Part shown: positions 11,810 through 22,947 of the stretch, piece after piece
How positions within the stretch are numbered: position 1 is the stretch's first letter
Layout: each line of letters begins with the position of its first letter
Assembly: GCA_934047225.1 (NCBI GenBank)
Contig: OW204011.1
Span: 16,566,339-16,630,338, forward strand
Reading direction: 5' to 3'
DNA length: 64,000 nt
Source of the DNA: Ypsolopha sequella
Lineage: Eukaryota; Arthropoda; Insecta; Lepidoptera; Ypsolophidae
Position numbers and translations under genes: made by a program
Notes under the pieces: model-generated
The model's database searches: none
The model's input: only the letters and a program-made list of their open reading frames with translations
What the model was told of the DNA's origin: nothing

Positions 11810-11828
11810 TGGACCTTCGAGCCGGATT
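11810..11828 (+). other. BEL-1 primer-binding site (tRNA-Tyr-like)
   Basis: TGGACCTTCGAGCCGGATT lies four bases after the LTR. It is complementary to the 3' end of eukaryotic tRNA-Tyr (acceptor CCTTCGA/TCGAAGG plus CCA) at 18 of 19 positions as I recall that tRNA. BEL-2 and BEL-3 carry related sites. Confidence 0.7.
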
Positions 11829-11911
11829 GGAAGCTCTGAACCACGAAATTGGAAGACCTCGACCCACTGCTCCCGGCCAGCTGTTCATCTGCTACCCATC
11901 GTCCGATCACG

Positions 11912-14900
11912 ATGGTCATTACCCGGAGCCAGGGTGATGCTGCAGAACTGGAGGAACAGAGGCGCCTAGAGGAACAAAGGCGCCGGGAAGAGGAACGTCT
12001 GGAACAGGAGCGCCTGGAACTGGAGCGCATCGAACAGGAACGACTCCGAAGGCTGGAACGAGACCCTCCGGCGTCACCTTCAGCTGCGAACACAGCCCCT
12101 GGCGTCACCATGGAGCCAGGGCCGTCCATACGACCACGATCAAGGTCGCCAGCGCACTCGCACCGCTCACATAGATCCACTGCGAGCATGACTGCGAGGT
12201 TACGATTGGCAGAACTGGAGGCAGCTGAAAAATTCACGGAACTGAAAAGGAAGGAGCTAGCACTGGAGGCCGAGTTGATCCAGAAGCGACTGGCTGTACA
12301 AATCGCAAGCATCCACGAAGAAGAGAGCGTGCATGACGAGCCCCTGTCAACTAACTTTCACAAAGTTGACGACTGGCTGCGCACGAACCCGATGAACACA
12401 CGGGGGGAGCGCATGGATACCCTGACCACGTCACGCACTGAACAAGAGAGGGCTACTACAGAAAAGCCACGTGAAGAACGAAGAGCACGCTTCGCATCAC
12501 CTCCAACCAGAACAGATGGAGCCATTGAACAGTTAGCAGTTGCAATCGAGAAGATGTCGAGACCCAGACCACGTTACGTCAGCGAGCTACCGTCATTCTC
12601 CGGAGCTCCAGATGAGTGGCTGCCATTCCAAGCTGCTATGAGAGACGCCACTACTCTCTATAGTCTGTCAGCCGCTGAGAACTTACAGCGACTGAGATCC
12701 TGCCTGAAGGGAGATGCACGCAACGCAGTAGCTGCACTATTACACACAGCCACCAATCCCGACATCATTATGAAGACGCTAGAACAGAGCTTCGGCAGAC
12801 CAGAGATCATCATAGATAAAGCAATGGAAGAACTCAAGAGGTTGCCAAAGCTGGGATCATCAGCTGCAGAACTCAATACCTTCGCGGTCAAAATCCAGAA
12901 CACCGTCTGCGTCTTGAAGAACATCGATAAGAGGGGCTACCTATATAACCCTCTGCTAGCCCGGGAGGTGTTAGAGAAGCTCAGCCCACACATCAAGTCA
13001 CGCTGGTGCGACTACGCCTGCGAACAAGAAGGGACTTCAGATCCAGAGATCGTCACGCTTTCACACTTCCTGATGCGTGAGGCAGACATAGCCCTACGAT
13101 TCACATATACGCCGGCGTCCGCTATCACTTCTACAGCCGCTATGAAGAAAGAACAGAAACCCATAGCAGCAACCAATAAGAAGAGAGCAAGCGCAGTCTA
13201 CGCCACCAATGAACCAGAGCAAGTCAATCAATCTGAACAGATTGACTTGTGCCCCAGCTGCGACAAGAACCATGCACTACACCAGTGCCCGACCTATAAG
13301 GCACTGAGTGTGGCACAGCGATGGGACCTGGTCAAAGAGAAGAAAATCTGCTTCCGTTGTATTGAGAAGAAGCACCGACGCTTTCACTGCAAAGCAAAGC
13401 CGTGTGGCGTTAACCAATGCCGCCGCCCACATCACGCTACGCTACATGAGGAACAAAGGCAACCTGCTGCACCACCTGCATCACCAGCGCAGAACAACAC
13501 GGAGGCAGTCCTGTCGGTAGCATCCCTACACGCTACCGGCCCCAAGGCTGTACTCCTGAAGATGTGTCCAGTGGTTATCTCCGGACCACTTGGAGAAGTA
13601 CCAACTTACGCGCTGCTAGACGAGGGTGCGACCATAACCCTGATCGATGAAGAACTAGCAAGGAACATCGGCGCAGAAGGTCCTACTCAGCCGTTGAACT
13701 TACACGGCGTCAACATGTCGCGACGTAACGAGCAGAGCAAGACCGTCACAGTACATCTCAGAGGAAAGAGAGAGAAAACACAACACACAGTTCGAGCACG
13801 AACTATTCGAGACCTGAGGCTTCACCAGCAGTCCCTACCGAAGAAACTGCTGGACCACGACCACCTGCGAGACCTGCTGCAGGAGGAGATCAGCTACGAA
13901 CTAGCTCGCCCAGGCATCCTAATTGGCACCGACCATTGGGAAATGATCGTGACCAGAGAGCTGCGGATTGGCGCCCCCGATCAGCCAGCCGCATCTAGAA
14001 CACAGCTCGGCTGGGTGGTACACGGAACCGTGCCACGCAGCTTGATCTATCACACTGAGGAGAGCGTGCTTCATGTATACGCACCCGATCAGCGCCTACA
14101 TGAGAACAGACAGCACGACGAGCGCCTACATGAACTTGTTGAGGCGCACTTCCGCATCGACGCGCTCGGGGTCGCTCTCAAAGACCATGTGAGCGACAAG
14201 AACAAGCGAGCAATGAACATCGTCGAGAACACTATGAAGAGGATCGACGGCGGCTATGAAGTCGGGCTGCCATGGAAACATGACAATGTAGTCATGCCTT
14301 CAAGCTATGAGACAACGTTGCGCCGTCTCAAGGGCATAGAACGCAAGATGGATGCTGACCCGAGCTTCGCCAGAGAATACTCGACACAAATCGAGAACTT
14401 GCTGACCAAGGGCTACGCAGTACCATGTGACGGCACAGAACAACAAAGCACTGTTTGTTGGTACCTGCCTCACTTCGCAGTACAGAATCCGAACAAGCCC
14501 GGCAAGAAGAGGCTCGTGTTTGACGCAGCGCACCGATCACGAGGTGTTAGCTTGAACGACCAACTGCTGGAGGGACCAGACCTGCTGCTCTCACTGCAAG
14601 GGATTCTCTTCCGCTTTAGAGAGAAACCGATCGCAGTCACGGCGGACATTCGAGAAATGTTCTTACAAGTGAAGATCCGCCCGGAAGACCAGCCAGCCCA
14701 GCAGTTTCTATGGAGGGGCCAAGAACGAGTCAAGCCACCCGGCCATTTCAAGATGACGAGCATGATCTTTGGCGCGGCCAGCTCCCCCTTCATGGCTCAT
14801 AGTGTGCGCAATCATAACGCACACGCGCACGCACAGACACATCCGCGCGCTCTGGTGGCTATAACAAAGAGCCACTACATGGACGATCTGGTGGACAGCT

Positions 14901-17458
14901 ACGATGATGAAGAGGAAGCCCGATGTACCATCCGAGAACTCAGGGAGGTACACGCGGTCGCTGGCTTCGAATTACGAAGTTGGAACGCCAATAACATGAA
15001 CGTGCTACGAGATGTACCAGAGGAACTGCGAGCGACCACGCCCACCCAACTGGGAGCTGGGGGCCCTGAGAGCAAGATCCTTGGGCTCTGCTGGAATCCC
15101 GAAGAATATGAACTCGGTTTCAACACCACAATGAACCGAGTCCCAGCCCAGGTGCGCGCCCAGATCCGAGCGCCAACAAAGAGGGAAGCTCTCAGCGCGG
15201 TGATGTCTATATATGACCCGCTGGGATTACTCAGCCAGTACACAATTCGGGCGAAGATAGTACTCCAGAGTCTTTGGCGTCTCCAAATATCATGGGACGA
15301 ACCGATCCCAGCAGAGGAAGCAGAACTCCTCGCGGTGTGGCTGCAGCAACTCAGCGACGTCACCCGGCTACGCTTGCACCGAAGCTACGCACTAGAAGGC
15401 CACAAGCACGTTGAACTACACGTGCTATGCGATGCTAGCGAACAGGCGTACGCGACGGTGGCCTACTGGAGGGCCACGTACCACGACGGCAGCGTGAAGA
15501 CTGCTTTGGTGGCTGCCAAAGCTAAGGTGGCACCAAGACGCGCACAGAGCATCCCACGGCTTGAACTCCAAGCGGCGGTTATTGGCGCGAGGCTTGCCGA
15601 CGTCATCAAGCGGGAACACCGCGTTGAGATCCAGAGAACCGCCTACTGGACCGACTCCTCAACTGTGGTCCACTGGGTTCGCAACGACGCACGGCGGTAC
15701 ACTCCTTTCGTCGCACACCGGCTGGGGGAAATCGCAGAACTCACACACAAGATGGAGTGGCGATGGCTGCCTACAGATCATAACGTAGCCGACGACGCGA
15801 CACGAAACTATCATACGCCAATCACTAGAGGCGATCGCTGGTTTCAAGGGCCCAGCTTCTTACAAGAGCCCGAGGAACAATGGCCTACCGAACGAGTTCT
15901 CAACGAAGATAATGAAGAAGTTCTTCACACGAGCGAAGAGAACGAGCGTCAAGATGACTGGCTGCCCGACCCCTCCCGATTCTCGAAGTACGAGATACTG
16001 GTGCGAGCAACCGCACGCGTACTGGCTTTCACGGATATCTGTCGACGCCGAGCAGCACGTGTTGAACATAGACACGTGGAACGCGCCGAACGAGCTCTGA
16101 TGAGGCGCGCCCAAGAAGACAGCTTTGGAGCCGAGATAAAGAGAATCAAGTCGGCCCGCCCAATCCCTAGGGCGAGCCGTCTATACAAGTTGGATCCAGT
16201 GATGGAAGACAACCTTCTACGAGTACGAGGTCGCATCGGAGCATCGAACGTGCCCCAAGAGATGAAGCGACCAATTATTTTGGACGGAAGACACCCCATC
16301 ACCAAACTCCTAGTACTGAGAGAACACAGTACTGCCGGTCACGCCAACAGGGAGCGCGTGACGAACGATTTGAGACAGCGGTATTGGATAATACACCTGC
16401 GACCGACAGTACGTGCCATCGAACGCAACTGTGCTCTCTGCATAGTACGAAGAGCGAAACCAAGAACACCGGCGACCGGAGACCTGCCGCCCGCCCGCCT
16501 TGAGCCGTTCCACCGACCATTCACAAACTGTGGCGTGGATTATTTCGGGCCTATGACTGTCAAGGTGGGGCGACGCCATGAGAAAAGGTGGGGTGCCCTC
16601 TTTACGTGCCTCACCACTCGCGCCATACACTTGGAGATCGCCGCTTCACTCTCCACGGACTCTGCACTGATGGCGCTACGAAGGATGGCTGCTCGCCGTG
16701 GCTGGCCTCGGATGATGTACTCTGACAACGCTACAAACTTCCGAGGGTCAGACCAGGAGCTGAAGACCGCCTACGCTGAATGGGCACCCGCCCTAAGAGA
16801 AGAGGGGATGCTGCATCGCATGGAATGGCGCTTCATCGCTCCAGGGGCTCCGAACCAAGGAGGCTGCTGGGAAAGAATGGTGCGCTCGGTGAAGACTGCG
16901 CTCCGTGCGACGCTACGAGAGAAGGCGCCCCGCGAGGAAATCCTTCAGACACTGATGACAGATGCTGAGTTTTCGATCAACGCCCGGCCCCTGACCCACG
17001 TGAGTGTGAGCCCACACGATCCTGAGGCGCTCACACCCAACCACTTTCTTCTGGGATCTTCGATGGGCCTGCCAACCACTGGCCCCTGTGATGAGGCTGA
17101 CCGACGAGCATGGAGAGCTAGCCAGGCGCTTGCTGACAACTTCTGGCGGCGCTGGATACGAGAGTATCTCCCAGTACTGGTCCCGCGTGGAGAGCCCACA
17201 AGCACCAGAAGACAGCTGCAGGTTGGCGACATCGTGGTGGTGGTCGACCACACGCTGCCCAGAAACGTCTGGCCCCTTGGGAGGATCGAGCGCATCTACA
17301 CTGGACCAGACGGCGGTGTTCGAGTGGCTGACGTGAAGACGAAAACGGGCATCTTCAGACGTCCAGTCAGCAAGCTCGCCGTCCTCATGGAAGAAGAGAC
17401 TACGCGAGGCTGCGTCGAGGGGAGAGCTGTTGTGGACGCCGAGCCAAGCGACACCTGA
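11912..17458 (+). CDS. gag-pol: BEL-1 Gag-Pol polyprotein
   Basis: 1848 codons without a stop. The start at 11912 (MVITRSQ) is chosen because BEL-2 begins with the same motif, MVTTRSQ; the frame opens slightly earlier but without an ATG. The order is: a Glu/Arg-rich coiled-coil N-terminus; a Gag domain from about residue 226 (LPSFSGAPDEWLPF); zinc knuckles near 446-495 (CPSC, CFRCIEKKHRRFHC); an aspartic protease near 568 (LLDEGATITLID); reverse transcriptase with YMDD at about 989; RNase H (CDASE at 1174); integrase with Asp 1543, Asp 1605 and Glu 1654; and a C-terminal DUF5641-like domain near 1770. It encodes capsid and the enzymes for retrotransposition. The last 31 bases lie inside the 3' LTR. 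Confidence 0.93.
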   Translation: MVITRSQGDAAELEEQRRLEEQRRREEERLEQERLELERIEQERLRRLERDPPASPSAANTAPGVTMEPGPSIRPRSRSPAHSHRSHRSTASMTARLRLAELEAAEKFTELKRKELALEAELIQKRLAVQIASIHEEESVHDEPLSTNFHKVDDWLRTNPMNTRGERMDTLTTSRTEQERATTEKPREERRARFASPPTRTDGAIEQLAVAIEKMSRPRPRYVSELPSFSGAPDEWLPFQAAMRDATTLYSLSAAENLQRLRSCLKGDARNAVAALLHTATNPDIIMKTLEQSFGRPEIIIDKAMEELKRLPKLGSSAAELNTFAVKIQNTVCVLKNIDKRGYLYNPLLAREVLEKLSPHIKSRWCDYACEQEGTSDPEIVTLSHFLMREADIALRFTYTPASAITSTAAMKKEQKPIAATNKKRASAVYATNEPEQVNQSEQIDLCPSCDKNHALHQCPTYKALSVAQRWDLVKEKKICFRCIEKKHRRFHCKAKPCGVNQCRRPHHATLHEEQRQPAAPPASPAQNNTEAVLSVASLHATGPKAVLLKMCPVVISGPLGEVPTYALLDEGATITLIDEELARNIGAEGPTQPLNLHGVNMSRRNEQSKTVTVHLRGKREKTQHTVRARTIRDLRLHQQSLPKKLLDHDHLRDLLQEEISYELARPGILIGTDHWEMIVTRELRIGAPDQPAASRTQLGWVVHGTVPRSLIYHTEESVLHVYAPDQRLHENRQHDERLHELVEAHFRIDALGVALKDHVSDKNKRAMNIVENTMKRIDGGYEVGLPWKHDNVVMPSSYETTLRRLKGIERKMDADPSFAREYSTQIENLLTKGYAVPCDGTEQQSTVCWYLPHFAVQNPNKPGKKRLVFDAAHRSRGVSLNDQLLEGPDLLLSLQGILFRFREKPIAVTADIREMFLQVKIRPEDQPAQQFLWRGQERVKPPGHFKMTSMIFGAASSPFMAHSVRNHNAHAHAQTHPRALVAITKSHYMDDLVDSYDDEEEARCTIRELREVHAVAGFELRSWNANNMNVLRDVPEELRATTPTQLGAGGPESKILGLCWNPEEYELGFNTTMNRVPAQVRAQIRAPTKREALSAVMSIYDPLGLLSQYTIRAKIVLQSLWRLQISWDEPIPAEEAELLAVWLQQLSDVTRLRLHRSYALEGHKHVELHVLCDASEQAYATVAYWRATYHDGSVKTALVAAKAKVAPRRAQSIPRLELQAAVIGARLADVIKREHRVEIQRTAYWTDSSTVVHWVRNDARRYTPFVAHRLGEIAELTHKMEWRWLPTDHNVADDATRNYHTPITRGDRWFQGPSFLQEPEEQWPTERVLNEDNEEVLHTSEENERQDDWLPDPSRFSKYEILVRATARVLAFTDICRRRAARVEHRHVERAERALMRRAQEDSFGAEIKRIKSARPIPRASRLYKLDPVMEDNLLRVRGRIGASNVPQEMKRPIILDGRHPITKLLVLREHSTAGHANRERVTNDLRQRYWIIHLRPTVRAIERNCALCIVRRAKPRTPATGDLPPARLEPFHRPFTNCGVDYFGPMTVKVGRRHEKRWGALFTCLTTRAIHLEIAASLSTDSALMALRRMAARRGWPRMMYSDNATNFRGSDQELKTAYAEWAPALREEGMLHRMEWRFIAPGAPNQGGCWERMVRSVKTALRATLREKAPREEILQTLMTDAEFSINARPLTHVSVSPHDPEALTPNHFLLGSSMGLPTTGPCDEADRRAWRASQALADNFWRRWIREYLPVLVPRGEPTSTRRQLQVGDIVVVVDHTLPRNVWPLGRIERIYTGPDGGVRVADVKTKTGIFRRPVSKLAVLMEEETTRGCVEGRAVVDAEPSDT

Positions 17459-17839
17459 CGGCGATTTGAGGCAACAGAGACCCATCGCGGCGGCATTACC
17501 GTCGAGACGCGCGAAACAGTTTTTGTATTTTATAGCCTCGAATAATTAGTTTAGAATAAGTAAATATATGTAATTTGATTAGGAATAACATTTAGAACAA
17601 TCACAATACATTATATTATGTCTAGCTGTAAGAATAAAAGAGTTATATCGATTTTTGTAACTGCAACTCCAAGAGAGGGACGCAGAGATATGTGAGATAG
17701 AGATAGCAATAAAGAGTAGTGCCGTGTGCAAAACGGCAGATATAAAAGGCGGACCGATCCCGCAGCAAATTCATTCCGAAAAATACAGTCCTACTATAAA
17801 CATCGAAGAGTTGTTTCAATTATCGACGAGTCCACTACA
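17428..17839 (+). repeat. BEL-1 3' LTR
   Basis: A 412-bp copy of the 5' LTR. Its first 31 bases also encode the end and stop codon (17456-17458) of the polyprotein. It is followed by target duplication AATAC. From 17845 to 19424 there is no supported gene. The overlapping short open frames at 18350-18743 have no recognisable product, and 18838-18890 shares a TTGTCGTAATAGCCAC word with MITE family A. Confidence 0.92.
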
Positions 17840-19424
17840 AATACATAAATAAATATAACTTGGAATGGTTACCGTTTTGACCTCAAAACCTTGTTAAAAT
17901 GTATTGAAATAACTTTAAGTAATGTTTTCACGTGTTATTAGCACAATTAGAACCTTTCATAAACAAATTAATTGTAAATAGCTAAATTTCAATACACATT
18001 GTATACAAACTCATTAGATTCAGTCAAACTTTCACAGTAAATGCTTTGTATTTCCTATTCTAATTAGAATATTGTTTAAATTTATGTAATCCTATAAGGA
18101 GCTGATAAGAATTATCAATGATAACCAACTTTGTATTACTTTAAGGTACATTTAAGGTGTTTTATTAAATAAACAGACACGGTGGGACGGGTCAAACGGT
18201 GGACACTAAGTTGCAAATTTTGTCAAAAATTAACAGCGCGTCTGAGCGGTAATACCGCGGAACAGGGCCTCGCGCCGCGCAAAATCAAAATATCTCGATT
18301 TCGATACGAATATAGTAACTTTTCGGTTTCAGCAATAACCTAGCAAAAGGTGTCCCCCACTTGGCCTGTCGGAGTCTTTGCGCAGAGACAATTTTGGACT
18401 TTTATTTTACTGCCCTACGAGTTGCATTTGGACAGTCCTCCGGATATTACAATCGACTGCGGGAAACTACGACGCTGCCATCGACAGTGTCGACCCCCTA
18501 CGGAGCCGGAAGTGGATTGGGTTGGCGGTTTCCACAACCACGACGGAGCCAAAGGATTTAGTTGGTGGTTTCCCCAACAACCATGGACGAACAATTTTGT
18601 CCATGGTACTAGAGACTTTTAGCAGTTCAAAACGCGATTATGTTATACCTTGCTCGATCGAAAAAAAAAAGAAAATTGGTCGCTTTTTCATTTTCTATTT
18701 TATATTTGCTTTACCAAATTGTTTGAAAATTCCAAGACATTAAAGAAAATTTAATTTAGTAAGTAGTGTCACGAATGATTTTTTGAAATTTCACCGTAAA
18801 AGCGTTTCTTGAGTGAAAACGTGTTTTTTGAGATGTTTCGGTTGTCGTAATAGCCACGGCTCAGAGCGAGCTATTTTAGACATTAATGAAAAGTCATAGA
18901 GTTCACTTCTACTTGATGCAACATGAGGTGCTCAATATGAGAAAACTGGGTATACTAGTGTGGATTGTGACTCGCAAAAATACCTATGACACCCCCTCCG
19001 ATTCATGTGATAATAAAGAGATTTTCAATGCAAGTGCTCGTAAAGGGCCACTTTTTGTGCATCAAAACCGAACAGAAAGTCAACTATTTTGCCCTAGGGT
19101 TTATTATTATTTATTAATTTACAATGGTTGGCTAACTTGCAGTCTTTCCTGCGTACCATAAATGTTATACTTTTTTTTCCACTGTTAAACGGCTCTGGAT
19201 ACAGTCCTTTTGAGCCAATCATAATTTCAAGTTCACAAGATTATATTTGTTTTATTTCCTCACACTATGCATTGAAAAACGTAGTATGATACACGGGCGT
19301 AAGAGCAACAAAAAACTCGCTACGCTCGTGTTTTAAATCGTCCTCGTAATTTATTCCTTTTCGCCTTTGTAGCATGAACGCTATTTACTTCGTCAACCTG
19401 AACCTAGGTTTGTACTAGATTTTG

Positions 19425-21925
19425 GTATTTATTTATTTATTTATTTTATTCATAAACAAAAATCCACTGCAAGTACATTCAGATTACTTAAACATGATAT
19501 TCATCTTATTGTGCCAATAACGGATTTCACTATGCTAAACTAAACATACTAATAAAAAATTGGAACATAACAATTATAATATGGTTAAATTAATAAATTA
19601 TTCGCAAAGAAGACGAATTTATAATACAAAGGTTTGTTGCCATTATGAGTTTGTTGAGTGTCGGGTGATTAGGGTGTGTGTGTGTGTGGGTGTGTGCGTG
19701 TCTCATCGTGTGATGATAAAACAGGTAATGAGTATGGATAAAGGTGGTCTTACATGGAGCATATAATTTATTTAATTTAATTTAATTATAATATGTGTAA
19801 TATTACTTTGTAAGTATAATGTGGCAAAAAAGTAAAAGAAAGAAAATTAATATTCAAGTAATAAGACGATTTAAAGTAAGTCCGTTATTTGTTGGTATAT
19901 GTTATGTTTAAACACAGTTTTGGTTGTGCAGAACGGATCCAGGTCCGCGAAGCGCTCATTGTACGTTTGAAGAACCCGCCGGCAAACACAGTTCGACACA
20001 TAGTTAGTACGCGAGAAGGGGGTGGCAAATAACTTGGTGTGTCGAGTGCGGGTGGAGCGGGCTGACAGACGCATCATCTCTGTTACTAACGTTGGACAGT
20101 CAAGTGCGCCTGAGCACACATCATGCAGTAATGACATGTCAGAGATGATACGTCTGTCACGTAGTGGCAGTACACCGTGGTGAACGCAGGACTCCTCATA
20201 GTCCCTACATATTGTCCGTGAACGGTAATTTAGGTGTTTTAAGAACTTCCGTTGTATACGTTCAATATCACTGTCATATTTAGCGTATTGTGGACTCCAG
20301 ATAGGACTGCAATATTCTAGTACGCTACGAACATAGGCGTAGTAAAGAATCTTGATACATGTTGTGTCTGTGAAAGGCCTACTTACGCGGATGACAAATC
20401 CCAAATTCTTAAGGGCTTTGTTAACAATCGTATCAATATGCACTGAGAAGGTCAATTTCGAGTCCAGGATAACACCTAGATCTCTTACTTCGTTAGTTTT
20501 AATTAGGTCTACACCATTTAGTTTGTAGGGGAAGTTAATAGGATTTCGATTTCTACTGAAAGAAATCTGGACACATTTATTAATATTTACACTAATAAGG
20601 TTTCTCTTATAATATTTACACATTCTGTCTAAGTCATCCTGAAGATGGTGACAGTCAGTGATATTCTTGATATTCAAATAAATCTTTTAGTCATCCGCAT
20701 AAAGTAGGTATTTTGAATGCTGAAAGCATTCACTTATGTCATATAAATAAGCCATGTAAAGCAGTGGACCTAATAAAGACCCTTGTGGAACGCCAGAAGG
20801 AATGGATATGAAGTCAGACTTGTTCCCACCCACAACCACAGCCTGGCTACGGTTTGTAACATAGGATTCCATCCAGCGAAATAAATCTCCGCGAATACCC
20901 AGTTCTTGTAGTTTACGGAGCAAGATGACGTGATCCACACGATCGAAGGCCTTTTCAAAATCTGTGTAGATCACGTCAACCTGGCCCTGCGTATTCATAC
21001 CATTGAGAGTATCATTGATAAATACTGCTAGGTTTGACGTTGTGGATCGACCTTTTACAAAGCCATGCTGTTGATCAGGGACTCCCTGCATTATGACTGG
21101 GTACACGTGATCGTAAATAACTTTCTCAAATATCTTTCCAAACGTGCAGAGAATGGATATTGGTCGGTAATGTTCTATATTTACCTTAGAATCTTTTTTG
21201 TGTACAGGTACAATGTGAGCAGTTTTCCATTGGGCAGGAAAGATACCCTCATGTACAGAGCGATTAAAGATTATCGTCAGTGGAATTGCGAGACTGTTTG
21301 CGCATTTTACTATGAAATATGGGAGTAAACTGTCAGTACCTGCTCCCTTTGTGACATCAAGCTTCAATAGTAATTTTAGGACGCAGTCTTTTGTAATGTT
21401 GCAGGTTGATATAGTATTAATGAAATTAGTTTCATTGTTAGTTTCGTGTTGATAATTGACTTCCGGTTTTTTAAACATCCTTTCAAAAAAGTTACTGAAA
21501 CCCTCACAAATCTCCTCTTCATTTGTTAAGTGCCTACCATCCGCGATCATGGAACTTGGATAACCTGAGTTTGAACTACGCTTAGCTTTAATGTAAGACC
21601 AGAAATACTGTGGATTTTTCCTAATAAGCTCCTGTGTACTTTTAATGTATGCAGAATAACAATCATCTTGTAAAGCTTTTTGCCTAGCTCTAAGAAGAGA
21701 AAACGCTTCATAGTCAATTGGATTTTTAAAGCGTTTCCAATGCTTGTGAGCTTTGCTTTTTTCTTTGATAATATTGATGAGGGCACGGCTATACCAGATC
21801 GGATATCGGTTCGAAGTATTGACGATCGCTTGAGGAACATGTTTTTCGATTACCTCGAAAATTATTGTATAAAAGGCCGAAACAGCGTCTACTATCCCCG
21901 TATCCCATGTTTGTATAGCTTTGTA
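19425..21925 (-). mobile_element. 5'-truncated non-LTR retrotransposon (Jockey/CR1-like)
   Basis: On the minus strand this holds a reverse transcriptase region and a 3' non-coding tail ending in TAAA-type repeats (plus strand TATTTATTTATTTATTTTAT near 19430-19447). Upstream of about 21925 the frame meets a stop and no endonuclease domain is visible, so the copy is 5'-truncated, the usual outcome of target-primed reverse transcription. The coding part contains one nonsense codon. Confidence 0.8.
19871..21925 (-). pseudogene. Non-LTR reverse transcriptase with one in-frame stop
   Basis: The frame is open from about 21925 to 20690 and again from 20686 to 19871, both in the same phase. Motifs in order: WYSRALINIIKEKSKAHKHW (linker between endonuclease and RT), FRPISILCTFGK-like block (as HYRPISILCTFGKIFE), GFVKGRST, DFEKAFDRVDH, GVPQGSLLGPLLY and YADD. 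A TAA at 20687-20689 follows directly after YADD; the thumb and C-terminal part (KILYYAYVRSVLEYCSPIW) continue beyond it. The family copies its RNA at a nicked target. The endonuclease is missing, so this copy is dead. The clade call is by overall look only. Confidence 0.82.
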
Positions 21926-22097
21926 GCTCTAGTACTGTTATCTCTATGGATGAAACATGAAATCTGAAACTCATTCGTTATGGACGCTGGAAATTTACAA
22001 TTTTAATTGTTTTCATTGAAAGTCTGTGGTTAATACTGATTTACATGGATGGCTTACGCTTTATCAGTTTAATATTGTTACCAATAATATTATATAA

Positions 22098-22154
22098 AAA
22101 CCGGCCAAGTCGGACTCGTGCACAAAGGGCTCCGTACCATTTTCTATAATAATA
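22098..22154 (+). repeat. Dispersed repeat R1, left fragment
   Basis: AAAAACCGGCCAAGTCGGAC and GGGCTCCGTACC match the left end of R1 (see 3215-3508). The copy is interrupted by the MITE at 22155. Its right end may be the TTTTTAGGATTCCGTAGTAC at about 22498-22528, continuing after the LTR-element nest at 31015. Confidence 0.6.
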
Positions 22155-22278
22155 CAGATCGCGCCAAACTTCTAGTCCGCTCGGAATTTGCTCTTCCCAA
22201 GAACGGCCCATACATTTTGTTCCTGCAGATGCAAATCGCCCCGTGTTTAGAGGGGACTAAAAGTTTGGCGCGATCTGT
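22155..22278. mobile_element. 124-bp TA-flanked MITE
   Basis: The ends are TA|CAGATCGCGCCAAACTT and its exact complement AAGTTTGGCGCGATCTG|TA. TA on both sides and CAG termini fit a Tc1/pogo-type target. Interior about 90 bp, non-coding. It sits within the R1 fragment. From 22279 to 22528 the DNA is AT-rich and, apart from the R1 right-end fragment, unassigned. Confidence 0.75.
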
Positions 22279-22603
22279 ACTCGTTAACTTGTAAAGCTTA
22301 CTTAGCTGTGATAGTTTTACTTTTAATTTCGTTATGTATACTACTAATGTGATTTAAAACACTAAAAATAAGACATATTATTATTTTCAATGTTCAACGT
22401 CATCCGCGTATGAGATACATATACTAAGTTTAATTTATTTTGAAGTGAATACTTCTTTATTCACATCTCAGAAGTTATACGTCACTTTTGGAACGTCTTT
22501 TTAGGATTCCGTAGTACCTAAAAGGTACGAAGTGTTAGATTGGGCTATAATTCACATGAAATTTGCGCGGTAGAATAATCTTTCGGTATGCATACTCGAT
22601 TAA

Positions 22604-22947
22604 TGTTGAGGTCAGGATCCGAAGTGGACTGTATTAAAACCCAGTATTCAAACTTCAAATCTTTATTAAGTGAAACGATAGTAGAAGTGAAGTGAACAAG
22701 TAAACTGAAGTGAATTGGAGTGAATGAATTTTACAAAATAGGGCCTTATATTTATGGCACAAAACTACTCTTGTGTGTAGTGCTTGTAGGCGCGATGTCT
22801 AAGGAGCGCGGAGAGGTGAGACCAGAGGAAGGACGCCTGAGGTAGGCCAGCCTGGACGCGAGTCAACATGTTGTCTTCTTGCTCTAACTCGTCGCTCCGT
22901 CCCTCGGTCCGCTGGCCAGCTTCCTTTCAGGCTTGTTGTCCGCAACA
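22604..22947 (-). repeat. BEL-2 3' LTR
   Basis: On the minus strand this is the downstream LTR. The polyprotein stop codon (22927-22929) lies inside it, 19 to 21 bases from its 5' edge. Apparently identical to the LTR at 29467-29810. Confidence 0.92.

Larger units (their letters stand above)
11394..17839 (+). mobile_element. BEL-1: complete BEL/Pao LTR retrotransposon
   Basis: Two 412-bp LTRs (11394-11805 and 17428-17839) start TG and end CA and look identical on reading. The 5-bp target duplication AATAC flanks the element (11389-11393 and 17840-17844). A primer-binding site follows the left LTR. One open reading frame carries Gag, protease, reverse transcriptase, RNase H and integrase in BEL/Pao order. 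There is no envelope gene. Identical LTRs and an open frame imply a recent insertion that may still be active. Confidence 0.95.

Noticed and set aside
14470..17496. Minus-strand open frames of 100-190 codons in BEL-1
   Set aside because: Antisense to the verified Gag-Pol frame, with no recognisable domain.
18350..18743. Overlapping open frames up to 121 codons
   Set aside because: Three frames overlap on one strand with no family resemblance or splice context.
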